A DNA stretch of 64,000 nt from Pelobates cultripes (lineage: Eukaryota > Chordata > Amphibia > Anura > Pelobatidae): the NCBI GenBank assembly GCA_933207985.1, contig OW240916.1, positions 294,502,744 to 294,566,743 of the forward strand. The letters are read 5' to 3'. The notes beneath the pieces are model-generated. The model was given only the letters and a program-made list of their open reading frames with translations, searched no databases and was not told the origin of the DNA. How positions within the stretch are numbered: position 1 is the stretch's first letter; every line of letters begins with the position of its first letter. The position numbers and the translations under genes were made by a program. Positions 1 to 11,041 of the stretch are shown piece by piece.

Positions 1-37
1 GGTAAAGGTTGGAGGTAACTAAGAAGTTGCAATCTAG

Positions 38-103
38 TTGTAGAACTGCAACTCCCTTGGTGTCAAAGGCTGGCAAAGCATCATGGGAGTTGTAGTTCTT
101 AAA
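38..103. repeat. Short palindromic MITE relic
   Basis: Inverted arms GAACTGCAACTCCC (about 43-57) and GGGAGTTGTAGTTC (about 85-98) flank a loop of about 25 bp. Related sequence with the same GGGAG(A/T)TGTAGTTCT end is seen near 1410-1425, so this is a dispersed element rather than a unique hairpin. The superfamily is not resolved. Confidence 0.45.
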
Positions 104-3100
104 CTACTGATTGGTAAACTCTGATAGTAATTAAGGTAATTATTATAATTCAGTGTTTATTTCCACTTCAACATAGTACATTCATTTTTTTTTTTTTTTT
201 TTTTGTTTTCCCCTTCAAAGCATGATCATTAAACCAATAAGTTGACAGATGTGTCGCAGGGTATATGCACTGTATTGGCGCATGTTGGTGGCCCTTTGTA
301 CCCTGAATACACATTGGGGTTAATGTTTAAAAGCTATAGAATGATTGCATTTTTTTTTTCTTTTAATTTATTTTCAATTTTGTTTTTCAACCCCCTCCCC
401 CAACCGTTTTTTTTTTTTTTTCTATTTCATTTGTTCAGCTATTTCTGTTGCTTTCTCCACCTGTAATCCTGTGAATAAACCCTTGTTAATTTAACCTTTT
501 ACTTTTCTTTCCATGTGTATTTTCTTATGTACTGTGAATGTGAAACTTTAACTGCTGGCACATTAAATAATGTGTCCTCATAAAAGTGCAAGTCTTTATT
601 AATTCATATAGCCTCAAAGGTATCCCATGATGATAAAGAAACCAAACCTCTGCAGGTCAGAGCACCAACCCCCGCTTTAAGTTTCATTAAGCGGAGTTTA
701 AATGTGTTAATAGAAAAAAAGCCATACCATTTTATTTTTAATATATATATATATAATTTTTTTTCTGTATTAGTGCTTTCAGAGTCAAACATTTGTAATC
801 AATTTTGTAAAATAAAAGTTGCCCAATTTGCATGGTTTTATTCCTCTTTTGAAATGAGCAAGAGCCATTGCACTTTATACTGAATTATGACATGAAAAAT
901 GCTCCATTCAGATACTGGGTAACTAGATGACTTTAGTATGAATGTCTTTACAGAGAAGTTGAATTGTGATCCTTTTTATATTTCTAAATTTACCTGTACA
1001 TCATCCTCACCAATTACAAGTTGGATGATTAAATAGTTGCCAATTTTAAGCAGAATATGTGAAGAAACATTTGAGGCTGCAGAAATGTTGTACAGGAGTA
1101 AAATGATAATGAACAGTGACAATAAAGTTTGAAAATTGTATAGATGGTTGCAACCCAGTCCTCTAGGCACACCAATGATATATATTTTGGTAGTTTCCAA
1201 TTCTTTCCTGTGGAAATACAGGCAAATACCTGGACTGTTGGTTTACTTTGACGACTGGATTGGGAACTATTTGTTTAGGTCATTCCAGGGGTAGGAACTG
1301 CAGATGTTGTGGACTTAATTTCCCCTGATGCTTTGCCAGAACATCTGGAGTGCTGAAAGTAATCTACTCCAGGGTTATTCTAGAACAGCCAGTAAAGTGA
1401 AGTATCATGGGAGATGTAGTTCTAGGACAACACATAGACTACTTGTTGGCTACTGCTGCCCTAGATTGTCTAATTTTACGCTCGAGAGCCAAAGCCAGAT
1501 GTAAAAGATTAGCTATGTGATAGCTCTTTCTTGTAGAAACTAGGCAACAGTTTACATTCCGATGCTCATTTACTAAATTGGGGCTTGCGTTAAAATCACG
1601 TTATGATCTTTAAAAGGTTTTTTTTTTTTTAACAACGGTTGCACTCAGGTATTAATGATCTGATAAAGTGAATATTGGCTTTTGATCTATAATTTCATTT
1701 TTTGTGAAGCTGGGAACTTTGCCTGACTGCTAAATTCTGCAAAAAAAATTTTTTCCCTCTTACATAATTTGAAAGCAAAGTGACTGTAGTGCTTTGTTCA
1801 TTGGTAAAAGTTCTGCTTGTTATAGGAAGGTGCTTAATTTTTCTGCAGGGATTTGAGACAAGAACTTCTTGACAAAAAAAAAAATACCATAATTGGTATT
1901 TAAAATAAATCAGTTCAACCGAAAAAAACTGTGCTTCTTTAGAGTAGTTAGTTGAATTTGTAAACCAGTATTGCGCTGAATAGAAGCAATCACAAATATT
2001 GGTCAAATTGGGAAAACAATAAAACCATTCAAATGCAAAATTGATTAAAACAAAATATAAAGATTGCTATTCTTATGGGTATTCCCATCTGAAAAGTTTT
2101 TTTTCCTCATCATTTCTCACTTCTAGCCTTATTGGATGGCTCTGTTACCATTCGAGCCATAATGAGTGCAAGAAACAGGATTTCCTGATTAACGATCGAT
2201 AGTTCATTGATTCTTGCATCATGGGATATACATATAAAGCATCTTACTATTGTGGTCTGGTCTTGACAGTTCTTGAATGTCTATGGAATGTTAATAGAAT
2301 TGTGGGTCTTGTCTTGTTACATTCCAGTGTTTTCTGCCTCTTGGCATGCTAAAAGCACGGCTTAAAATGTCTGTCTCTCACACTGAATAAAGTGCTGTTA
2401 GTGTGCTAAACTACAGAAACAGCCACTGCTATGTGATGTAGATTTTCTACTTGAATATTTTTTATGTTGTAGGAAACCTCAGGAGGTCTGTGTTTACTGT
2501 TTTTTATATCTACCGCGGTTTTATTTATTTTTTTCCTTTTATTTTTCCCGCCTTCCCTGTTTTTGAAGGACAATAACCATGGTATAAAAACTGCCTCTCA
2601 ACCTAAGTTGGTAACAGAAAGCATTGCCTATTAACTATAAACAAGTCTCATAATTCATTCAAAAACTCTACTGGTGTATCGATCAAAGGGTGTTCTAAAC
2701 GAATATTCATAGGTTAATAATACTTTTTCATAGACTCTTACACCTAAATGGTGTTTACAATATGCATTTAGCATAAACACATTAATATGCTTTGTGTGAA
2801 TAATTGCAAGACAGTGTCTGAATTGAAATAAAAGTGCTGTTTGATACTGTACCTGCACTGTGTACAAGGCCAATTTTCATGCAGAGCACCATAGCAACAC
2901 TCGTAGATTCTCCCCTTAGGTTTTTTTTTTGTTTTGTTTTTGTTTTTTTCTTTTATACACGTGCTTGTGACAGAGAGTGATCTCGTTATTTAATTATGGC
3001 ACTTAAACCTGGAGAAGATGTTGGAAATCTTAATTAGCTGCACACACTCCATTTGGTTAAGAACGAACATGTTTCTGCATTAGGAAAGTTGTTAATGTAT

Positions 3101-3457
3101 CATTTTCCAACTGCAATAATCTGCAAGGTATTAAAGAGTAACCTATATCTTTTAAGTACACGTATAATGAGAAGCTTTATTAGAACTGATCATGTTTAGG
3201 AATCTCACACAATGATGTGGTGAAATTTGACAGGACATGTACAGTGAATTAAGCAGTACAGTTTACTTGAGAATTTGAGTTCAGCAGTTTCCTCCAAAGC
3301 ATATTATGTGATAACCTTGCCTATTACTGTGATCAGCGTATTATTATTTTATTGTAGCTTGTAATTCATCTTTTTGCTGCGGGTAAAAATATTCTGCCTA
3401 CCTAATATACTGTGACTATATTCCTTTCTTATAATTGTCCCTGCAGAATTTTTTACT

Positions 3458-3870
3458 TAAAGGAACAGTCTAATATAGTTTTTCACCAAGTGTTCCTTTA
3501 TCTGTTTAGTTTAAAAAAATTTAAACTTGCCTATAATCTACTCTCAACAATTTTATCACTTCAGTCAAGGTCACTTCCATGAAGTCATCAAGCTTTTTGG
3601 CTTTTATCCAATGAAATGCTTCTTATAGAAGTACTACGGACATGCACCACATCCTTGGCAATCGCCACCATCCGACAATCCACTGCTCACAGAGTAGCAT
3701 TGGATGCATGTTCATTGTCTGCATGCATGTAGATTCCAGGGCTGAGTTTTAGTCTAAAGCCCCATAGTGGCGGTCTCAATGACAGTCCCAAGGCGGTAGG
3801 CATTTCAAAAAGATAATGGTGTGGTTTCTCTGAACGGCACAGTTTTCAAAGCCGGGACGGCTTCTATGTC
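3458..3870. mobile_element. Decayed TTAA-type MITE
   Basis: The left end reads TTAAAGGAACAGTCTAATATAG, matching the TTAAAGG(A/G)(A/G) terminus of T2/Kolobok-type MITEs seen elsewhere in the window. The interior contains degraded forms of modules found in the intact copies. No clear right terminus was found, so the right boundary is approximate. Confidence 0.4.
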
Positions 3871-6284
3871 CCGTCCCGTGTCGTCCCTTCATTAACCCCT
3901 TCAATACCAGAATAGAGTATAAACCCTTATTTTCATGTATTGTGAAGTATATCTAGTCCATAAACCCTCATTTATATTCTAGTTATGATTTTCAGCCTGT
4001 AGAGGAACACATTTCTCTGCCAGAAGCCGCTAGTCACTGATGTGACTGTAAATTTACTGAAAATTTAAGCTCACACACTACTTTCAAATAGTACTGGAGT
4101 TTTCAATGGGTGATGCCATTCTTACAGTCTGGGAGAGGGGAGGAGTGAATAGACTAATTTCACTGTTAGCATTACATTATCAGTCCAGACCTTTATTTTA
4201 GAAATATATGATTTTACTGTATGTGGGCATTATGCTTTAATGCAGATATTCTTTTTACATTCTGTTGCAATTTTTAGTAAACTGCACTACTAGTAATGCC
4301 TTCAGGTCCTTACAAATGACCATTTTTATTTAGATCTTTCACATCTACTGTATGTGAGGAAAAATAGAATTGACTTTTTAAATTTGCTTTTATATTAACA
4401 TTTCAGACTCTGTGTGAAGTATTGCAAGATAAAGCACACTGTATATTGTAAAACTTTTGATTTTTCAAATTTTTTTTTCATAAAGGATGAATGAAAAATT
4501 AAAAATATGTTGACACTTAGTTTTTTTTCCCCCCACAAAGTTTGCAAAGCAATCGGTACACAAAATTACTGTTATGTTTATAGGCTAGCTATGCATCCCT
4601 TGCTTCAAATAGATGGTATGCTAATAGTTTTTTAATCAAAGTGCTCAGTAGTGAAGCGGGTAAGATGAAGTGATTATGATCTTTAGGCTGTCCCTTTAAG
4701 CAGTTTATAAAAAAAAAAGGGACTGTGGAATGGACTGTGTGTGTTTAAAAAAAAAAAAAAAAAAAAAGAGCCAATTTTCCAAATTATAAAGGTCACTGCA
4801 CATAGTGGTATAACCAAAATTAATTATTAACGGAGGCTGGAGTTAGTTAAGATAGCTACCCTGGTATGAAGAGGGACTTTTAAATGTGAATTACTGATAA
4901 GAATGAGGGATAAAGCATTAACCTGTTTTAGTATTAATGGATTATAGCTATAATAAGATCAATTTACCGCCTACATGTTCTAGAATATGCCTAAAGTTCT
5001 GTAGGCAAATTTTTTTTTTTTTTTTTTGCATCCTTAAATATTTCTGTAAAATCACCACTGGAACCTATATACATATACATATACATACAAAAAAAGCATG
5101 CATGTCAGTCAGTCCTTGCTGTGCTCCCTGCTATTTTCACATATAAATGATATAAGAATGACTAGAATATTTTGGTGATTGCCCTAGATTGTATCGGGGT
5201 CCTTTTTAAAAGGGTTTAGAATACTTTTTCTTATGGGCTTCTTTTTGGCACTAAATTGGGAATAAATAGCCATGTTTTACCTAATCTAACACTGTGATTT
5301 AAAATAAATAAATACATTTTTTAAAAAAGTTTTATTAGCCATGGGAAACCAATCAACGTGATGAATTTTCAAAAGAAGCAATATCAATAAATACCTATAG
5401 TGCAGTATAGGATGCTTTTTTTTTTTTTTTTTACACTTCATCTGTGTGGGGGCAAAAAAATATCCTTGGCTGGTATACATCTTTAGGCCTGAGAAGTGGT
5501 AGTTCATGATTCAAAGTGTCCAATGGTAACTTTATATGTATGGGGCAATTTTGTATATCAAAAAGGTTGCTCTTTTTGTTAAAACAGTTAACCATAAATG
5601 AATTCCCTTCAGCTGATTACATCAGTTTATTGGATCTTTCTGGTAGCAACTTAGGTTGTATGCATTTCAAAAGAAAAGCTTTATATGAGATTTCTTTATT
5701 TTTCCCCAAACAGAATGTTACCTTTTAGACTGGGATATCCAATATCGCCTCTTCAGCAGGTTGGATAGGTTCCATAGAATTCTGTCAGCTGTTGACTGGC
5801 AGAGAATTTTTGGGAACTATAGTCCAAAAGCTGGTGGGTCAAAATAGGTGTTACCCTTGTATTAAGCATATATTGCTAGTGAAAATGTATGGTCTTCTTA
5901 CATGGAGTAATTTATTTCTCAGACATTTGCCCCTGCTTATTGACTTTCACTTTAAATAAAATATAGTTTTAGTTTTTGATAAGCTGCTGAATTTTAAATG
6001 TTTTTTGGGGGCCACCAAATATTTTGGATCATGCAGAGAATATATATTGTAATGTAGTAATTTTTGTATTTACATTTGTATGATGTGATAATAGATGTGA
6101 ATGTTAATCACTGCTTGGCTGTGTTAATAAAATTGTTTAAATACATGGTGTAAATTGTTGTTCTTAACTATCAAAGATTACTGTGAGCTAGAGTTGCAGG
6201 CCTATCAGATATACTTGAGGGGGGATGCTTGTGAATTGGGGACTGTGAAGGGAGGTATATGCAATGGCTAGAGCTGTTAAATGA

Positions 6285-6552
6285 ATTCTGCTGCGGTTTG
6301 CCCTCCACACTTTATAGAGTTGGGGTTGGAATAATAACAGGGAGGCTAAATTAGTTCCTAACCCTAATTTTACCTCACCTAAACCCTTAATATACTCATC
6401 TGCCCTCCACCCTTAGGGTTAGAAGAATTGAGTGAAGCAAACAGTTAAACTGTTTAAAACCGGTTAAAATTCAAAAAAGAAAATTAAGGTTAGGAACTAA
6501 TTTAGCCTCACTCAATTATTATTTCAACCCTAGAAATAGTGGAGAGCAGAAA
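6285..6552. repeat. MITE with long inverted arms (about 80 bp)
   Basis: The left arm (about 6285-6370) and right arm (about 6480-6552) are imperfect reverse complements. Both contain the block GGCTAAATTAGTTCCTAACC or its complement, flanked by a shared AATAATAA segment and a (C/T)TCCAC segment. The centre is itself palindromic around CAGTTAAACTG. No coding sequence lies inside. It sits about 110 bp upstream of the ERV LTR, so the ERV landed in repeat-rich DNA. Confidence 0.6.
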
Positions 6553-6664
6553 CCATGTAAGGTCCGAATTTTAGGTTACTTCAAGCCCTACCTTTTAGAT
6601 GTCTTGGTATCAAAACACTTTCATAGTAAATCGAGAAATTTGAAGAATAAGTTTGTGGTAGTGT

Positions 6665-7110
6665 TGTGGACAAAAATATTAACCCAATTCATATTAATAA
6701 AATGCCTATTTACTCAGCATAACCACAATCCGCATTATTCAACCTTATGTGATTTACCTAAAATGGCCGCTAGGGAGTTTCCCTTTGACATCGACTAACA
6801 CCCTCATTAACAAGATGGCGCTGGAATCTGGGGGAGACCTCCAAGATACCAGTGACATCACACCCGGTAGGAAGGGCACTAAATGAACCACTTAACACCT
6901 AACCAATTATTGATGTACTATTCCGTGTTATTTCTGACAATGCATATGATGTCATTTTGCTTTATAAGGGGCATGCCGTCCCCCCAGAATAAACTTTCCT
7001 CAAGTGTTTCATTAACCCGAAACCTGTCTCTGGTGTGAATTACTTCAGGAGCGTGCACGCATCTTTTTAAATTTGGCCTGGGGCAGATACGCAAGATAAT
7101 TGATTCCACA
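6665..7110 (+). repeat. 5' LTR of an endogenous retrovirus
   Basis: The 446-bp segment starts TGTGGA and ends TCCACA, a perfect 6-bp terminal inverted repeat with the canonical TG...CA ends. A TATA-like TTTATAAGG is at 6961-6969 and the poly(A) signal AATAAA is at 6988-6993, which fits a U3-R-U5 layout. A primer binding site follows 5 bp downstream. In U3 there are two ATGGC(C/G) motifs (near 6762 and 6815) resembling YY1 sites, and an A-CCAAT element near 6900. No second LTR copy is found in the window, so LTR-LTR divergence cannot be used for dating. Confidence 0.85.
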
Positions 7111-7115
7111 TAATT

Positions 7116-7133
7116 TGGCGCCCAACGTGGGGC
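7116..7133 (+). other. Retroviral primer binding site, tRNA-Lys1,2 type
   Basis: The 18-mer TGGCGCCCAACGTGGGGC is identical to the primer site complementary to the 3' end of tRNA-Lys1,2 used by Mason-Pfizer-type and foamy retroviruses. It starts 5 nt after the LTR end. This fixes the orientation of the element as + and supports the LTR boundary. Confidence 0.9.
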
Positions 7134-7398
7134 ACCGGGTTTTGCTGGTTCGGACGTCCGGAAACCGGGACAACTGGAGCCTGATCACCTCTTAAATACT
7201 GTGGTTTGCCTGTATTCTCCTGTTTTGTGTCGGTCTGTCTCCGTGTCCACTTCTGGCTTCCAGAAGGCTACAAGACAGGTAATCTCTTATCCGGTGCCTT
7301 TTTTTTTTTTTTAAACCAACCTGTTTATTGTCTATCTGCCTCCTGAGTGTTTGTGTGCGTGTGAGACAGCTGGTGTGTGGTTTATGTTTTATTACTAT

Positions 7399-7616
7399 AG
7401 CTTGACTGCCTAGCGTGCAGGGAACGCATCCGCCCGGTGAGGGGCTGGGAATTTATTACAGCTTGACTGCCTAGCGTGCAGGGAACGCATCCGCCCGGTG
7501 AGGGGCTGGGAATTTATTACAGCTTGACTGCCTAGCGTGCAGGGAACGCATCAACCCGGTGAGGAGCTGGGAATTTATTACAGCTTGATTGCCAAGCGGG
7601 CAGGGAACGCATCAAC
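7399..7616 (+). repeat. 61-bp tandem repeat in the ERV leader
   Basis: Three full units (7399-7459, 7460-7520, 7521-7581) and one partial unit (7582 to about 7616) each begin AGCTTGACTGCCTAGCG. The first two are identical; the third and fourth differ at a few positions. The repeats lie between the primer site and gag, where retroviruses keep packaging and dimerisation signals. Each unit contains short self-complementary GC stretches. No protein is proposed for this stretch. Confidence 0.9.
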
Positions 7617-8039
7617 ATCATCATTTTGTCATACTGTTCAGAGCAGAACAGGGTTTTATTTACTGTTGAGTTGGTACTATGCTCGTTGTTATATTGATCT
7701 TTATAATATTAGGGTTTTTATTCAATTGTGGCCATAGTGTGGGTACCCTCGTGCTGTGTGTGTGTGTGTTGTGTGGCTCACCCTTGATTCCGGGTTTTTG
7801 TACACATCTGTGACTCTTGTAAATGTCTTCTGATTAGTCTCTCCACGTTCACCTTTTCCTTCATTCTCTACCTCTTCTGTACTTTTTACCCAGTCAGTCA
7901 CCCACGCTCGCCTGCTCAGATCCGTGGCCATCATCTCGGGTGGGTGGATCCCGTGACTAGTCTACGTTTAGGGAAAGAAGCATGAAGATCAATTCCTCGT
8001 GGTAGTCGAGCACTGTAGACATTCCTTCTTTTTTCCCTC

Positions 8040-10588
8040 TCCCTTTCCCTCGTAACATAGTTAAGGAGAGAGCAGGAGAAGAGGCTATGTTAAAAATAAA
8101 GAAAATAGCAAACATTTGTGGCTTCCAAATGTCACCCAGTGGTAGATTACAGCCAGAATTTTGGAGGAAATTGCTTATTGACAGAGGGCTTATTGTTGGA
8201 TAATGGGTTAATGAAAGCCATGGAGGCTTGGTATCGGGTGGCAAGAGGACGCAGGTGGGAGGGTTGGTTAGAGGAAGAACTAGATTTTGGAGGACAATCG
8301 ATTTATGTATATCATAGAAATGTTTTGTAATGATGATTCATCTCTTGATGGTCCCCAGCCACCGCCCTATGATGGTGCCCAACACAATGTGAAAGAATCT
8401 GACTCCGCTTCCCCAGCCACTACCCAGTCGTCATCTCCAATTGGTGTAGGCTCCTCTGTACCCCGTACTCGGGGTGGACGAATCTTATTACTATCCCGTC
8501 CCTTGCCCACCTCCCTCTGTTTTTCCCACTGCTCCCGCCCCATTCCCATCTCCCTCTGTCATTCCTACTGTTCCCGTCACTCTCCCACCTCCCTCTGTCA
8601 TTCCTATTGTTCCAACCTCCTACCGTCGTTCCCACTATCCCAGCCCCTCTCCCACTTCCCTCGGGTCCCGTCTCTCTTCCACCTTCCCCTGTCGCTTCTG
8701 ATCCCGTCCCTCTTCTACCTTCCTCTATTACTTCTTCTGAGATCACCCCTCTCTCACCTCCCTCTCATTCCTTCTATTCCAGCGCCTCTTTCACCTTCAC
8801 CTATTGCCTCCCCTGTCACCTCTCTTGATCCTCTCCCCGTCATTCCTTCTATTCCTGCTCCCCTCCCGCCTTCACTCTGTTGTTCCCCTTGTCACATCTC
8901 TCTCTGCCATATCCCCCTTCGACCAATCTTCTTGTGCCACTCCCTCCGCTCCTGCATCTCCCTCTCATCTTCCCATCGCCCCTTCCGTCCCAGTTTCAGC
9001 TTCCCCTCCCCTTCCAGCCTCCCTCCCTTGATCTTTCATCACTCATTTCCGCCCTCTCCGCTCATCTCCCTCAGCTTACTCAGACCCCGTCACCTCCGGT
9101 TATGACTATCACTTCCCCTCTTCCGCCCCCTCACGCAGTCCAGTTCCTGTCCACCTCCCTCAGGGCGGCTCCCAGTTACCCAATTATGATAGTTGGGTCG
9201 AATGAATCAGTTGCATTGGAACAACCTCATGCTGTAGGAGCCTCTCCTGCTGCATCAGGCTTCCATCCCACTACCTCTCAATTAGTTACTCCCCAGGCCA
9301 TTGCTGTTGGTTCCCCCAACTCCGGTGCCCTGGCCGCTCAAGCCCCTAATTCATAAGATGCCGCCAGCTACCACGGTCTCCCGTTCCCGATTTCCTCCCC
9401 GAAGATGACAACGTGCAGGGGCTCAGCTTATTCCGCCCTGCGAATCATAGGGTTTCCCAGAGACAGGCCACCCTGGCCAATCATATCCACACTCTATCAA
9501 CTGTGGAAGGGGCTCCCCCAATGTATGTTACTTTCAACCCATCCCAAGCTGCAACCATGGTAACTTCCCTCCCCGACCCTGAGAACCACCCCATGCCCTT
9601 CTTTCGGAGGATTGCCCAGATTCGCAAGACATACTCAGCTGCCTGGCGCGATATGTGTGAGATCAAAGCTGGGGATGCCTATTGGCCCATTATGGAAAGG
9701 AGTTTTAATGACGCTCTCCTCACTACTGATATGGATTTTCAGTCGGGTATCACATTCTGTGAACAGCTTCGGGCCTGAGCCCAGGATAAACTAGAGTCTG
9801 TGGAGAAGTACAATTCACGATTGACTCAAACTTTCTCTGATCTAGGATTCAGTGTATACAATAAGGCGCCTACCCAAATGTTATCAGCGGCCTTTGTTGC
9901 GGGCCTTAAGGAAGCCATCAGGAAAGGCTTAGTGTTTTCCCGCCCTGAATATAGGATTATTCCTACACTCTCCTTTTGGTTGCTAAAGGCCGAGAATCTG
10001 TACAACAGACACCCCAAAGGAAAAGTAATCCCCTTTTGTTTTCCTTTTATAGTCCTACCACCAGACCTGCCCCAGCACCCGCAGGGTATCCCGTGCCAGC
10101 TACACAGGTACAACACCATACACACATCTAGGCCTCAGACCAGGGCTTGCTTTAATTGTAACCAATTAGGTAATTTCAGGAAAGATTGTCCACACCCCAG
10201 AGTGCTTAGACAACAACAGCCGACCACTAGACCACCTAATCCTGTGTTCAACTATCCTATGTACCCCAATGCCCCTGCAATCACACATGGTTGCCTCGAG
10301 CCAGGTTACCCTCCACAGGTATATCCTCAGGCACATACTTCGTATTACCCTCCTCAGGAATATACCCAAGCTGCCTGTCAGCCACCTCCAGCTGATGATC
10401 ACCCTCCACACCACAGCTATGTTCACAATTCCCCTGATAATTATGATACAGATGATTATCAACAAGATGACCGTCCTGTACCCAGTCAACATCGCCCTAC
10501 ACGCCAGACTCAGCAGACCAGTCGCTCCACGGCACCCACATGTCACTACACTGGCCCTGATCAATCTCATCTAGACCTCTTACAATAG
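8040..10588 (+). pseudogene. gag: Decayed ERV gag (matrix, proline-rich, capsid, nucleocapsid)
   Basis: Gag would form the virion shell. The first part (about 8040-8340, matrix position) is broken by stops and frame changes. A PPPY late-domain motif is at 8359-8370. From about 8470 to 9100 is a proline/serine-rich tract built of imperfect tandem repeats and spread over several frames. A capsid-like stretch runs in one frame from about 9362, with a premature TGA at 9776-9778, and reopens in the same frame to 10588. A zinc knuckle lies at 10148-10189; its C-x2-C-x4-H-x4-C pattern has Asn where His is expected, so it is probably non-functional. The reading ends at an in-frame TAG (10586-10588), with protease following in the same frame. 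The type of element is clear; the matrix boundary is not. Confidence 0.8.
8470..9100 (+). repeat. Pyrimidine-rich imperfect tandem repeat inside gag
   Basis: Units of the kind CCACCTCCCTCTGTCATTCC recur with variable spacing (about 45-55 bp). The strand is strongly C/T rich and G poor. In one frame it reads as P-P-P-S-V-I-P-type repeats, so it corresponds to an expanded proline-rich linker between matrix and capsid. Repeat slippage probably explains the several frame changes here. Confidence 0.65.
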
Positions 10589-11020
10589 GTAACTGGCAAA
10601 CCTGTGTCTAACACCCCTGTCATGGCAGTGTCTACAGGGGACAAAGGCGGGCCTCTCGCTACAGTAGTCCTACCCGTAGAGGGTCATCCTACTACCTTTT
10701 TAGTTGACACAGGTGCAGCCCGCAGTGTTCTCAGAGAACAAGACCTGCCTGACTCATCTTACCTATCCGACACAGATGTCTCTTGTGTAGGTGTCAATGG
10801 TATCCCTAGAAACAATCCATTAACTAAGCTCTTGCGGGTGGGTTCAGACATTCTCTCACGGTTTGTTGTCTCTTCTACGTGTCCTATTAACTTATTAGGT
10901 GCTGATGTTCTGTCCTGTCTTCAAGCCTCTATCTCTTTCACCGCTGATGGCCAGTTTCAATTATTAACCCCCCTTTCTCGCAAAGATTCTTCTGTTCTTT
11001 GCCCCTATGGTTACACATGA
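10589..11020 (+). pseudogene. pro: ERV protease (pro) relic
   Basis: This follows the gag TAG in the same frame. The aspartic protease signature D-T-G-A, preceded by hydrophobic FLV, is at 10706-10717. A later ILSRF-type strand and LLGADVL resemble the C-terminal part of retroviral proteases. The frame ends at TGA 11018-11020 and a second in-frame TAA lies at 11039-11041, both between protease and reverse transcriptase. The same frame reopens into RT, so the two stops look like later mutations. Confidence 0.8.
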
Positions 11021-11041
11021 CTTCCCCCTCCGAGGAGGTAA

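Larger units (their letters stand above)
1..6150. other. AT-rich gene-free stretch, possible 3' UTR of upstream gene
   Basis: I see no convincing coding exon here on either strand. The stretch is AT-rich with many A/T homopolymers and few repeats compared with the rest of the window. Poly(A) signals AATAAA on the + strand occur at 474-479, 811-816 and 6126-6131; the last follows a long tract of UTR-like sequence. In vertebrates TNPO1 lies upstream of FCHO2 on the same strand and I recall it having a long 3' UTR, so this could be its tail. That is inference from gene order, since no TNPO1 coding sequence is visible. Small MITE relics occur at about 38-103, 1255-1445, 3458-3870 and 5745-5860. 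Confidence 0.25.

Noticed and set aside
8367..8746. Minus-strand frames rich in Gly, Arg and Glu
   Set aside because: Antisense of the proline-rich gag repeat.
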